Below the pieces are notes generated by a model. That model searched no databases, was not told the origin of the DNA, and worked only from the letters and a program-made list of their open reading frames with translations. This document shows positions 10,967 to 21,270 of a stretch of 64,000 bases of DNA, in pieces. Every line of letters begins with the position of its first letter. Position 1 is the stretch's first letter. The translations under genes and the position numbers were made by a program. The DNA comes from Luzula sylvatica (lineage: Eukaryota > Streptophyta > Magnoliopsida > Poales > Juncaceae): NCBI GenBank assembly GCA_946800325.1, contig OX326959.1:16832862-16896861 (forward strand), written 5' to 3'.

Positions 10967-11877
10967 TAATATTATAAAAAAATTGTCAGCCCAGTGTGCA
11001 TGCAGCCCATTTATTCACTCACTCCACTTCATCCCACGCCTCCAATCCCCAAATCCCCTCACTCCTGTGCAAGGCCCAACTTAAACTCTTTCTCCCCAAC
11101 CCCAAATACACTCAAGGTTTCAACGGAATTTTAAAAAATGTGAAGGTTCTAACTTAATTGCAGATTCTCAAATGCTTATTTCGATAGTCGTTGGCACCTT
11201 TCTCGAATCTGGTTGTTAATGCTTATTGGCAGCTCTTTAGCATTTTTCAAGGTAAACTTACATCGGTACCCCTCGAATTAAACATAATTGCGCAATTAAA
11301 TCCAATTTTGTATTTTTTTTGGTTTATTTTTAGGTTTCAACGGAATTTGTGTTTGTTTCAGCGACAAGCGCGATAACAGTTACTATAGAGTAGTAAAGGA
11401 AGCTACGACTTGGCACCTTTTCTCGAATCTGGTTGTTAATGCATATTGTAGATCTAGCAACGGCAAAAACTTCTTCAATCAATCCATGGAGATAGATGTA
11501 GAAATCGTTGAGAAACAGTTTAGATTTCGTGGTGGAAATCATCATTGACGCAGCAGAGAGATTAGCAGGAAAGAGAGAGGGAGAGGTGGCGTGTGGAATA
11601 AGGGAAAGAGAAGGGGGCGATAGTGGTTAAAAAGGCTATTTATATCTAGGGTATAAAGGCTTTAATGGAATTAGTTTCCAGGATTTTAATATCCAGAGTT
11701 GTATTGATGTATTATAGCCTTATAGGTAATATAAGTAGAGAATAAGAGGTATTTAGGAGTAGTTTTTTATTATTTAGGACAAATATTTCTTTATTTGTAT
11801 TTTTTTATAATCAATATAAATGAAATATAATAGAAGTAGGACACAAAAACTTATTTATTTTTCTCAACAAAAAAAAA
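10967..11877. other. Unassigned, with imperfect 217-bp repeat
   Basis: The motifs AGGTTTCAACGGAATTT and TCGAATCTGGTTGTTAATGC each occur twice, about 217 bp apart (11116/11333 and 11204/11424), so a short segment has duplicated and diverged. Open frames are short (61-71 codons) and no domain is recognisable. Confidence 0.4.
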
Positions 11878-12800
11878 AACACGCCCTAACCACAAAAATG
11901 TTACATAGAACATATCACCACAGTGCCAAATTGCATAACAAGCGACAACCACGAGTGATGTGCCACGAAGAATACAACACCACAAAGAGTACACTACCAC
12001 ATGAGCTACACCTGAGAATAAATGCACCAGAATAACATGTTTACGATTTAACGTTAAGTTTAACAGAATAATTAATTTTCGAGGGCTAAATTTGTAACTA
12101 GCATGTATAGTCAAATATAGTACTGTATATTTTTTGTAAGAATACATCAAAATTTTCTGATCAAACCAAAATTGGAAGTTAATTTTTGAGTCCGTGCACG
12201 GTGGGAGGTTACCAAATTGAGTATACTGGTCTATAAGTTTAATTGAATATTTTCGTTCTTAATCGGCTAAAATAATCAAACCCACAGGCCCTGGCCTTGG
12301 GTCGAATTTTTTGAAGGGCCTAGCCCAAAGTAAAATTCGGATCTTGTTTCAAACACACGGACCCGCTTGCAAAATATATCCAATAACCTCACTCTTTTCA
12401 AGTCTGTTCCCAAAGAAATCGTCAACGTCTAGGCCTACGGGCTAAAAAAAAAAAAACAAAAAAAAAGAAGAAGAAGAAATCGTCAACGCCGCCACTAACG
12501 TCGATACTCTGCCCGCCGTCGCTGATCTATCTGGCTCCCGTAGGAAATCAATATATGTCTGGCTCGCCGAAGAAATCATTGCCGTGTGTACCTCGTCTCC
12601 GTGCTGTGCGGCCTGGTATCCTCGTCGCCCTTGCATCAGGACTACTCCAGATCGATTTCACTCCAGGAAACCGTTTGCAATGTAACTTTTGGGTCTTATT
12701 TCGGTGTAAATAAAATATTTTGAAATTTACCTTAACGGTGGCCGTAAATTGCCAGTGCAAATATGAGGGCCGTACAACTAGCTTTCCACATGAATTTTCC
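11878..12800. repeat. Direct duplication, unit 2
   Basis: This is the second copy of the 8973-9770 block. It extends past the point where unit 1 stops and joins the complete membrane-protein frame. An A-rich run and a second, slightly different copy of the GTCAACGCC...TCTGGCTC piece lie at about 12440-12600. Confidence 0.75.
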
Positions 12801-13100
12801 AACAGTGCCGTAAAGAACGGGTTCGTCTATAATCAAAACTGCTGTCAACATGGCGAGTAAGGAAGAAACAAACACCAGCCATTTAACCAGGCAGAAGATT
12901 AATTTGATTCGCGTTCCCTGCTTGTGGATGCTAGCCGGCTCGACCAGAAGTGGAGAGATCAAACTAATGTTGATCACTGCGAGGAACATTAAGATCGCAG
13001 CAACATTCTGAAACGAATCAAACATGTCGGAGTTCATCAGTAGAATGATTGCGTTCATCAGTAGAATGATTGCGTTCATCAGTTGAATGATTATTTCCAT
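12732..13100 (-). CDS. Small predicted membrane protein, probably a gene fragment
   Basis: The 122-codon frame starts with a threefold repeat of the 7-residue unit MNAIILL, encoded by a 21-bp tandem repeat at about 13035-13090. It then has two hydrophobic stretches, roughly residues 33-55 and 66-92, with a basic loop (HKQGTRIKLIFC) between them, and ends GHR. This suggests two membrane helices. I do not recognise the family. The 3' end recurs at 9704-9770 inside the direct duplication, where the rest of the gene is missing. A missing upstream exon is possible, because the start lies in low-complexity sequence. It could equally be a pseudogene or a fragment carried by a transposon. Confidence 0.4.
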   Translation of the reverse strand: MEIIIQLMNAIILLMNAIILLMNSDMFDSFQNVAAILMFLAVINISLISPLLVEPASIHKQGTRIKLIFCLVKWLVFVSSLLAMLTAVLIIDEPVLYGTVGKFMWKASCTALIFALAIYGHR

Positions 13101-13861
13101 TTCAGGCCAAACACAGGAATTGGGAGATGAGATTCTTCTTTTTCGAATTACAACAATATTCTGAGGTTATGGTTTTGAGGAGATTATGGTATGATTATGA
13201 TGTTGAGGATGTTATGATTCCTTTATAGCAGAGAAGAAGTCCCCAGCTGTGAACAAAAAAGATTAATTAGGTGAACAGTGACACTTTAGAAGTATTATTT
13301 TAGTCATCCGAACAAGAAATATTACGGGAAATTATGTCGTACCCCCTCATTTCTCATCACATTTTCTTATCACAAATTAATCATTAATTGATGATTAATT
13401 AACATGATATTTGACAAAAGAACATTTAAGTTACAAATTCAGAAAATGTTTGATTATAAATTCAGAAAATGTTTTATTCACCAAAATAATTAAGATTGTG
13501 CGCCCAAAGTTTGCTCTTCTTCAAAATTGAGTCATAATCAAATGTCTGTGTATAATGAATATGAGATGTGTTGCTTTTTTTAAGTTACGAAGACATTGAA
13601 GACATGACTTTTTAGATATACACATTTCATAAGATATCATTCGATAGTGCGCATTCTGATCCGGTCCTTTTTACAACTGGTATGCTTCCCACCTCAAATT
13701 ATTCGGACCAGAACTGACTGATGAGATGCATTGCGACAAAAAAGGCTCTAAATTTCGAAAATTAAATTGTCCTTAAAAATTGTGAACTAATTTATGAAAA
13801 CAAAAAATTTGGTGTTCTTTAGAAAATCTTATATAATTTTGGGAAACTACATGTGTCATTC
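13101..13861. other. Intergenic, no gene seen
   Basis: AT-rich sequence with no domain-bearing frame. A short direct repeat (AAATTCAGAAAATGTTT) lies at about 13435 and 13458. Confidence 0.35.
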
Positions 13862-14277
13862 TATTAAAATTAATGTTTTTTTAATTAATAATATTATTAG
13901 GGCATAATAATATTCAATGTATTTGTATATGAATGAGAGATGTTTCTTGTCATAAATATGTGTCTATTGATTTAAATAGAAGTATCTATAATTTGGATAG
14001 ATAATGATGTATGTTTAAAAGGGGTGTTTAGGGGATGCATATTGAATCCTATTTAAACTGTACTGTAGCGAAATATCAAGTTAGAGAAAAATCAATAAAG
14101 AAATTTCAGAGGGCTTAGCACTGACTCTCTCTCTCCGTTCTCTCGTGTGTTATCTATGAAGACTTTTGTCTCTTCTCATCAATATATTTACTATATTTGA
14201 TATATGTCCACAACAATAATCTCACACATATCCTCCAATCAATAAATCAATAAACCCAAACCCAAAAAATCCCAACA
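13862..14277 (+). repeat. Left LTR of the small LTR element
   Basis: It matches 15309-15730 over its whole length with scattered substitutions and a few small gaps, for example an extra CCAGTTGT in the right copy near 15651. It ends AATCCCAACA. Confidence 0.85.
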
Positions 14278-14280
14278 AAT

Positions 14281-14293
14281 TGGCATCAGAGCG
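14281..14293 (+). promoter_or_regulatory. Primer binding site
   Basis: TGGCATCAGAGCG lies three bases after the left LTR. It matches the plant initiator-Met-tRNA primer site TGGTATCAGAGC with one change. It fixes the element's orientation as plus. Confidence 0.8.
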
Positions 14294-14315
14294 ACGGTTA
14301 TCGAAAGCGACGGTT

Positions 14316-14985
14316 ATCGAGTTTAGTAGAAGTCGGAGAAGGAGTCACCAAGACAACCAAGGAGGTTACGTACTTGGACTCACACGAACTTCACAACTCA
14401 TTTCCGAATTATCGAATTTAGTAGAAGTCAGAGAAGGAGATCACCAAGACAACCAAGGATGTTACGTACTTGTGCTCACACGAACTTCACAACTCATTTC
14501 CGAATTATCGAGTTTAGTAGAAGTCAGAGAAGGAGATCACCAAGACAACCAAGGAGGTTACGTACTTGGGCTCACACGAACTTCACAACTCATTTCCGAA
14601 TTATCGAGTTTAGTAGAAGTCAGAGAAGGAGATCACCAAGACAACCAAGGAGGTTACGTACTTGGGCTCACACGAACTTCACAACTCATTTCCGAATTAT
14701 CGAGTTTAGTAGAAGTCAGAGAAGGAGATCACCAAGACAACCAAGGAGGTTACGTACTTGGGCTCACACGAACTTCACAACTCATTTCCGAATTATCGAG
14801 TTTAGTAGAAGTCAGAGAAGGAGATCACCAAGACAACCAAGGAGGTTACGTATTTGAGCTCCCATAAACTTCACAACTCATTATCGATTTGTCGAGTTTA
14901 GTAGAAATTTGGAGTAGGAGAAGGCCACGACAACCCAAGACGGTGTGTTCGGGTTCCCACAAATTTTGCAACTCAATTTCGATGG
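14316..14985 (+). repeat. 96-bp tandem repeat array (32-codon periodicity)
   Basis: Six well-conserved units (starts near 14316, 14411, 14507, 14603, 14699 and 14795) are followed by a degenerate seventh. Each contains GAAGGAGATCACCAAGAC and ACGAACTTCACAACTCATT. Because 96 is divisible by three, the array stays open in frame (14280-14867), giving a 32-residue repeat with DHQDNQGGYV. The first unit is one base short. The array sits where gag would be expected, but its product is unlike any gag I know. Translation is unproven, because the only start is within the primer-site region and a second frame is open too. Confidence 0.8.
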
Positions 14986-15308
14986 AGAAAAATATAATTT
15001 TTTGGAGAATTATCACGAGGGTTATTTGATCTCGCATGGTTTATGGAAAATATTAGAAGGAGAAGAAATTGTCGATGGTATGGGCAAGACGAAGAAAAGA
15101 AACGATTCGAAGAAGAAAAAAAAACGATCCGAAAAGAGGACGATTCGGAAAAAGACGATTAGAAAAAGATGATCCGAAAAAAGGACGATTCGAAAAAAAA
15201 AGCCGATTAAAAATAAATAAATAGACGAGCGTGACGAAAAATAAATAAATCACGAGGGAGTATCGAGAACAAAAAAAAAATATAACGAAAAAAAACATTA
15301 AGGGAGAG

Positions 15309-15730
15309 TATTAAAATTAATGTTTTTTAATTAATAATATTATCATTGCAGAATAATATACAATGTATTTGTGTCTGAATGAGAGATGTCTCTTGACATA
15401 AATAGGTGTCTATTGATTTAAATAGAAGTATCTAAAATTTAGATATATAAGGATGTATGTTTAAAAGGATGTGTTTAGGAGATGCATATTGAATCCTATT
15501 TAAACTGTACTGTAGCCAAATATCAAGTTAGAGAAAAATCAATAAATAAATTTCAGAGGGCTTAGCCATGACTCTCTCTCCGTTCTCTGGTGTGTTATGT
15601 ATGAAGACTTTTGTTTCTTTTCAACAATATATTTACTATATTTGATATATGTCCAGTTGTCCACAACAATAATCTCACACATATCCTCCAATCAATAAAT
15701 CAATAAACCCAAACCCCAAAAATCCCAACA
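15309..15730 (+). repeat. Right LTR of the small LTR element
   Basis: It is preceded by the polypurine tract AAGGGAGAG at 15300-15308 and ends CCCAACA at 15730, followed by TATTC. Confidence 0.85.
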
Positions 15731-15735
15731 TATTC

Positions 15736-16111
15736 ATTAAAGAAACTCAAAAAGAAATACTTGTATCGAATAATACTATTTCATATTACATTTTAAATTT
15801 TTTATCAATTTTTTACATGAAATATTTTTAGATAAAAAATTACTGAATAATATAATAAATATCATAACATAAAATTATGATATATCATATTGAAAAATAT
15901 TATTTATTTATTAGATAATAGAATAAATTCAATTATAAATAAATTGTGAGAGATGTTTTTGTCTAAGAAAATAATTTGAATGAAAAATTAAAGATAATTC
16001 TAACATGAGATTTTTAAAAAAGTCAACTCAATTTCTAGTCGGTTTCGGAATAAACTAAAAATAAGAGAGCTTTCGATAAATCTTACTAAAAGAATTTTGA
16101 AGAAACCCCTA
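15736..16111. other. Intergenic, no gene seen
   Basis: AT-rich sequence with no open frame of note. Confidence 0.35.
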
Positions 16112-16120
16112 TAATATTTA

Positions 16121-16373
16121 GGGCAGTGATGCACTTCCCCCAACTCTCCCCCAAATCTCTTGATGTGTCATTGTAACGCTTAACACTACTATGATTTAAC
16201 ATCTGAATTATGATTTAACACCTTAATTTATAGTTTAACATTATAATGAAGATGTTAAACTATAAATTAAGGTGTTAAATCATAATTAAGATGTTAAATT
16301 TGAAGGTGCTAAGCCTTATGCCAACACATCAAGAGGTTTGGGGGAGGGTAAGTGGGGAGGTCCAACTTTTTCC
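16121..16373. mobile_element. Fold-back MITE with 9-bp TSD
   Basis: The element is a 253-bp near-palindrome. Its arms carry CTCTTGATGTGTCA and TGACACATCAAGAG-like halves, and ATTTAACACCTTAATTTATAG with its complement at the centre. Its ends are G/C-rich (GGGCAGTG and the complement of GGAAAAAG). It is flanked by TAATATTTA at 16112-16120 and 16374-16382. A 9-bp duplication points to MULE transposase. It has no coding capacity. Confidence 0.85.
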
Positions 16374-16382
16374 TAATATTTA

Positions 16383-16904
16383 TGTATATGTTTGTTTCAA
16401 CAACACGTATAAGATTTTTTGCATCGAATTTTGTATATAATTCAAGAAAATTGTATACATATAACTGAATGTTCACACAAGATCTAACCGCAAACATCAA
16501 CGTAATAGAAATGACTACCAATTTACATAATATCAAATCTCTCTGCGGGAGCTTGATCGAGATCACAATTTCAAGGAAATGAATGGGTCAGCTGTACCAT
16601 TTTCTCGTATGTTGCGACTTCAATTATTTGACATCAAAATCAAATGACCGATCTCTTCCATGCTTCAAAGAATCAAAACTTAATTCATTTGTATCCTTTC
16701 AAATATTATAATTATAATTATAATTATAATCTAGTACATAATTGGTAATCGTGTAATATTGAAAACAAAATATACTCGCTCCTTAATAAAATTAATTATG
16801 ATATAAATAATATATGTGAAAATGAAGATTGCATAATAATTACACTCCTTATGAAAATTTCATATTTTGAACCTTTTTCTTTCATGCACCAAACATGTCA
16901 AAGA
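16383..16904. other. Intergenic, no gene seen
   Basis: AT-rich with an (ATAATT)n run at about 16705-16730. Open frames here are short and without domains. Confidence 0.35.
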
Positions 16905-17360
16905 AATGGAGCCTCCCTTAATTAGATATACTAACTAGTCTAGTGCTGATGGAATGCTCATTGGTTTTTTAAACTGGGCGTTTAGACTTTAACATACACT
17001 ATTGTGTCTATGACATTCGTTCCTAAGACTCATCACGCGCATGAACCATATTTATTTGATATGACATGATTATTATGTTAACGTTAAGTAGATTTCTTAC
17101 CGTTGGAATTACATAATTTAAATTTTGTAAAATAATTACCGTTTGGAATTTAGGAATTGCATAATTTTAATTTTGTGAAATAATATCATTGAGGTTATGT
17201 TATATTAATACCTGATATATGGTTAATATTATTTGGCATTGTGTAAGAACTAAGAAACGTAAAAAAAATCATTTATTACAGGATAATGCATCTAATTAGT
17301 CTAGGCTACAAAACCTAATACAATAATTACGAAAAGATTGTGAAATTACCTTATATTTTG
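16905..17360 (+). repeat. Family X, partial copy
   Basis: It opens GGAGCCTCCCTTAATTAG and runs through ATATGGTTAATATTATTTGGC and ACAGGATAATGCATCTAATT to AAGATTGTGAAATTACC. This equals about 5622-6000 of the reference copy plus a stretch near 17000 that the reference lacks. A short piece (TTACGAAAAGATTGTGAAA) is repeated at the right edge. Confidence 0.7.
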
Positions 17361-18192
17361 TTTAATTACGAAAAGATTGTGAAACCATATCCATGTATTT
17401 TATCATCAATGCTAGTTGTTTGATTAGTTGGATTGTAATATCATGTATATCAAAATCGATTGTTTGATTCTTAGTTTGAAATTCATGATTTATGAGTTAG
17501 TTACATAATGAATGGTATTATAAAATTAATTCATAATGTATTAAACATTTCATTGAAATGACATTATAAAAGATCAACATTTGAATAATAAAATATTGAT
17601 TAAATATAGGAAAATTAAATAAAAATTTAACTTGCACAATTACACTAGAGATTATAATCACTATTGAGAGAATAAGCAAAACCACCCCTAAATCACGAGT
17701 TGTCGGCAATTTCGTTTACGAAGCATTTTTCTTCACGCGCTACGCGGGTATCAGTCTTTGTGATAGTCCCGGCCTTTCTCCTTCAACCCTACAAAATCCA
17801 AATTATCATGAGTGCCCCTACAAATTGAGAATTATCATTAATACCCCAGGAGAAAAATACCTAGGGCTGGTACGATCTCAGAAGGAAGGTTGAGATAGGT
17901 ACGAAGATGTTCGGCACCATCATTGGACTTGCGATTATGTTCTTCAATCCTATTTAATTCCATTTTTTAAGAACCTATGAGAAACCAAAATTCAATTCAA
18001 ACATGAAATGCTTATTAGATATATAATGCAATTTAGACTAATGGACACATATTACATTATTACCCCTGATTTGGAAAGTGTAAAGCTGACCCTGGTTTAG
18101 AAAGTGTAAAATTAATTTTTTGATTTAATCAAAGTTATACGAAATCGAAGCATGCTACACAAATTAAATCATTAAAAGACAACATTTGGATT
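17361..18192. other. Intergenic, no gene seen
   Basis: Positions 17690-17800 hold a small GC-richer patch (CACGCGCTACGCGGG). No frame with a known domain is present. Confidence 0.35.
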
Positions 18193-18850
18193 TTGATTTT
18201 TCAAAAACCCCCTAACTTTTTTGAATTTCTCAAAAACCCCCTAACTCTTAGATTTTCTGACAAACCCCTTATAAATTAAGTTTAATTCTTGATCTTTCAT
18301 TTTACATCCAAATTATTATTTTTTGGACCAAAATATCCTCACAATTTATTTTATAATTGAATTTATTCTATAAACTAATAAATAAATAATATTTTACAAT
18401 ATAATATTTCATAATATTATATCATGATATTTATTATACTATTCTATAATTTATTATATGAGTTTTATATAAAATTATTTAATGTAAAAATAAAAAATAC
18501 AATTACTAGTATTTATTTAATAATAATAATAATTTATATATATTACAAATAGTAAAATAAAATATTGAGTTGTAAAATATTAATAATTTGAAATGTTTAT
18601 CATGAAATATTTAATTTATTTATGTATTTATTAATTTATATTGAATAAAATAATTTATAAAAGAAAATCAAGAAGGGTATTTTTGTCCCTAAAAATAAAA
18701 ATTGGATGGAATGTTAAAGTTAAACTTTGTAGGAGTTTTCATGAATTTACTTCAATTTATAGGGGATTTTTTAAATAATCAAAAAGTTAGGGAGTTTTTG
18801 AGAAATCCCAAAAACATTAGGGATTTTTTATATACTCATAGTAGACAAAG
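18193..18850. mobile_element. MULE-like element with long inverted ends
   Basis: The left end (TTTTTCAAAAACCCCCTAAC, then TTTCTCAAAAACCCCCTAAC) is matched by the inverted right end (GGGAGTTTTTGAGAAATCCC and AGGGATTTTTTA) over about 130 bp. ATTTGGATT occurs at 18184-18192 and 18851-18859 and would be a 9-bp duplication. However, that word is also part of a local repeat to the right, so the edges are uncertain. The interior is AT-rich and non-coding. Confidence 0.55.
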
Positions 18851-19009
18851 ATTTGGATTTGATTAAACGTCGTCATCATATATCAAAGGTTTGAATTTTT
18901 ATTTTTTCCAGCAATTATTATCTGAAAAAAGTATCAAGGTTCCATAGTTCGGATTAAACGTCGTCATCATATATCAAAGATTTGGATTTGACTAACTATA
19001 TTGTTAATG

Positions 19010-19889
19010 ATTAAAATTATATATGTTTATTATATATTTACAAATTAGACTCAGAGTTGTGAATATTTAATTCATGTATATCCTATTGAGTTTGAATATA
19101 TCATAGTATAATTTAGGGTTTAGAACACGCATGCTTAAAATTGTATTGACAAAAATACAATATACATGTTTAAAATTATGAAAAACTAAGATGACCGAAA
19201 GAATGGAGACACAGCTTGGGCGTCAATATGTTGGACAATATGGAAGGAAAGAAATGCGAGAATATTCACGAACAAACAAAAAAACCTCCGAATTAACGGC
19301 CCAAATGGCAACACAAGACTACCACACATGGTGTAGGTTCAACAACTAGTGTAGGTTAGATTAAAATTCAAGGATCTTCTAGCGAATGGGTGAGATCAAA
19401 ACGAGGCGATTCAAGGGATAATTCATCCCAAGAACCGGCCTAACTATGTAATCCTTTTATCTAATTTTATAAATCACAAAGGCATCGCCTTTAACTCAAA
19501 AAAAAAAATTATGAAAAACTATATTATTTTTCAAAACCTGACTGTTTTAATCTCAATTTTATAAACAAAAACATGTTACCATTTCAAATAGTTAAAAAAC
19601 ATTTTGTTAAATTTAAGAAGTTTTATATAAGAAGTTTTATATACCCAATACCTAACCGCCTAAGAAGAGAGAACTCGGCCCAATAAGAAAAATGGTGCAT
19701 GTCATATATAACCCCAAAACATTATATATTTGCAAGGCTACCAAATATCTAGTTAAATTTAATTCTAATATAATATAATTTTTTTAATGACACTAGAAAT
19801 TATATTACGATAATACCCTTGCAAAAATTCTGAAATAATAAAATACAAATTTTGAACTTCGAAAGAATTAAAATATCTAGCTTGATTTA
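19010..19889. repeat. Local duplication, copy 1 (with two insertions)
   Basis: Apart from the LINE tail inside it, this stretch matches 20735-21270 in the same orientation. Shared words include TTAGACTCAGAGTTGTGAA, TTAGAACACGCATGC and CCTAACCGCCTAAGAAGAG. The copy at 20735 lacks both the LINE tail and the palindromic MITE that follows, so it supplies the empty sites. Confidence 0.85.
19189..19507 (+). mobile_element. 5'-truncated LINE insertion with 14-bp TSD
   Basis: The insert ends in a run of A and is flanked by ATTATGAAAAACTA at 19175-19188 and 19508-19521. The duplicated locus near 20900 has the uninterrupted site. Its first part encodes WTIWKERNARIF, the conserved C-terminal signature of plant L1 reverse-transcriptase proteins, then a stop. 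This is a classic target-primed reverse transcription product, dead on arrival. It is a different copy from the LINE at 35221-40763. Confidence 0.92.
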
Positions 19890-20059
19890 GAGTAATGATA
19901 GGGACTACGAATTTGTACCCACGAATTGTCCTCACCATCCACGTGACAGGTGGCAATTGACTGTATTTTTGCACAACTTTTAATACAGCCAATTGCCACC
20001 TGTCACGTGACAGGTGAGGACAATTCGTGGGTACAAATTCGTGGTCCCTATCATTACTC
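19890..20059. mobile_element. Palindromic MITE, 170 bp, 9-bp TSD
   Basis: The ends are perfect inverted repeats starting GAGTAATGATAGGGACTACG. Pairing continues through GTACCCACGAATTGTCC and GACAGGTGGCAATTG to a loop of about 34 bp. The flanks are CTTGATTTA at 19881-19889 and 20060-20068. The duplicated locus near 21265 (ATATCTAACTTGAAATTT) is not interrupted. The transcript would form a long hairpin. Confidence 0.9.
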
Positions 20060-20399
20060 CTTGATTTATCAACCCTGACGATCACATCATTCCACATACG
20101 ATGGAAATTGGAAAGTGACATAAAATATTGTATCTTTTGTCAAACTTGTGAAACATTCTGCAAGTTGCAATTCAATATGATAAAACAATTATTTAATCGT
20201 TCTTATAATAAGACAATATGACAAAATATTAGCATGCCGTGCATTCGTGACTTAGTACTCTACTGTTGAGTATGACTAAACTATATTGTAATGATTAAAA
20301 TTATACTAGGACGTATTCGTTTTATTTCAAAACTATAATTATTATATTTTATTGAGTTATAAACATTGTTTTAATATCAGTCCAAATCAGTTATACTTC

Positions 20400-20640
20400 A
20401 AATACCAAATTTTCTTTTTTTTTCAAATGAAAATGATAAAAAAAAAATTGACAAAAAAATGTTCTAGCTGAGTTTTGAACTCAGGCACACAACACCAATG
20501 GAAACGATCCAAACCAATTGGCCTAAAGATTGTAAGTATATACTCAACGTGTGATGATAAAAGGATCGAACCCGGATGATCTATCTAGGGATCAATTGTT
20601 CATACCACCAAGCCATAGATGCTCATGTGTATAACGTTTC
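20400..20640 (-). mobile_element. SINE-like remnant
   Basis: On the minus strand, 20625-20560 reads like a tRNA-derived promoter: ATGGCTTGGTGG (A-box-like) and GGGTTCGATCC (B box), in the right order. It is followed at the other end by T runs on the plus strand near 20408-20450. It does not fold as a tRNA. Target duplications were not seen, so the edges are approximate. GAGTTTTGAACTC nearby is a perfect small palindrome. Confidence 0.35.
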
Positions 20641-20734
20641 AATTTATTCTATATATAGTATATTCTCGTCTGCTGGACAGGAGTCAACAACACAATCACT
20701 TCACTAAACTTTAAAGATATTAATAATTAATAAT

Positions 20735-21270
20735 ATGTTTATTATATGTTTACAAATTTACAAATTAGACTCAGAGTTGTGAATATTTAATTCATGTATA
20801 TCCTATTGAGTTTGAATATATCATAGTATAATTTAGGGTTTAGAACACGCATGCTTAAAATTGTATTGACAAAAATACAATATACATGTTTAAAATTATG
20901 AAAAACTATATTATTTTTCAAAACCTGACTGTTTTAATCTCAATTTTATAAACAAAAACATGTTACCATTTCAAATAGTTAAAAAAACATTTTGTTAAAT
21001 CTAAGAAGTTTTATATAAGAAGTTTTATATACCCAATACCTAACCGCCTAAGAAGAGAGAACTCGGCCCAATAAAAAAAATGGTGCATTTCATATATAAA
21101 CCCAAAACATTATATATTCGCAAAGCTACCAAATATCTAGTTAAGTTTAATTATAATATAATATAATTCTTTTAATGACACTAGAAATTATATTACGATA
21201 CTACCCTTGCGAAAATTCTGAAATAATAAAATACAAATTTTGAACTTCGAAAGAATTAAAATATCTAACT
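20735..21270. repeat. Local duplication, copy 2 (empty sites)
   Basis: This is an uninterrupted copy of 19010-19889. It keeps single ATTATGAAAAACTA and ATATCTAACTTGAAATTT sites where the other copy has the LINE tail and the MITE. The duplication therefore predates both insertions. Confidence 0.85.

Larger units (their letters stand above)
13862..15730 (+). mobile_element. Small non-autonomous LTR retrotransposon
   Basis: Two direct LTRs (13862-14277 and 15309-15730) flank an interior of about 1.03 kb. The left LTR ends CCCAACA. Three bases later comes TGGCATCAGAGCG, one base off the usual plant initiator-Met-tRNA primer site. A polypurine tract (AAGGGAGAG) sits just before the right LTR. Both LTRs start TATTAAAATTAATG. 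Flanking pentamers are CATTC and TATTC, a near match for a target duplication. There is no gag or pol; the interior holds the 96-bp tandem repeat and a purine-rich, GACGATTC-repeated stretch. This is the layout of TRIM/LARD-like elements mobilised in trans, which is inference. Confidence 0.85.

Noticed and set aside
14280..14867. 195-codon frame as a protein-coding gene or CRISPR-like array
   Set aside because: The repeats are contiguous 96-bp units without unique spacers, so it is not CRISPR. As a gene it lacks known domains and lies inside an LTR element, overlapping its primer site, so it is reported as a repeat and a finding instead.
20560..20630. tRNA gene on the minus strand (B box GGGTTCGATCC)
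   Set aside because: The A and B boxes are present, but the arms do not pair into a cloverleaf and there is no proper acceptor stem. A SINE head is more likely.
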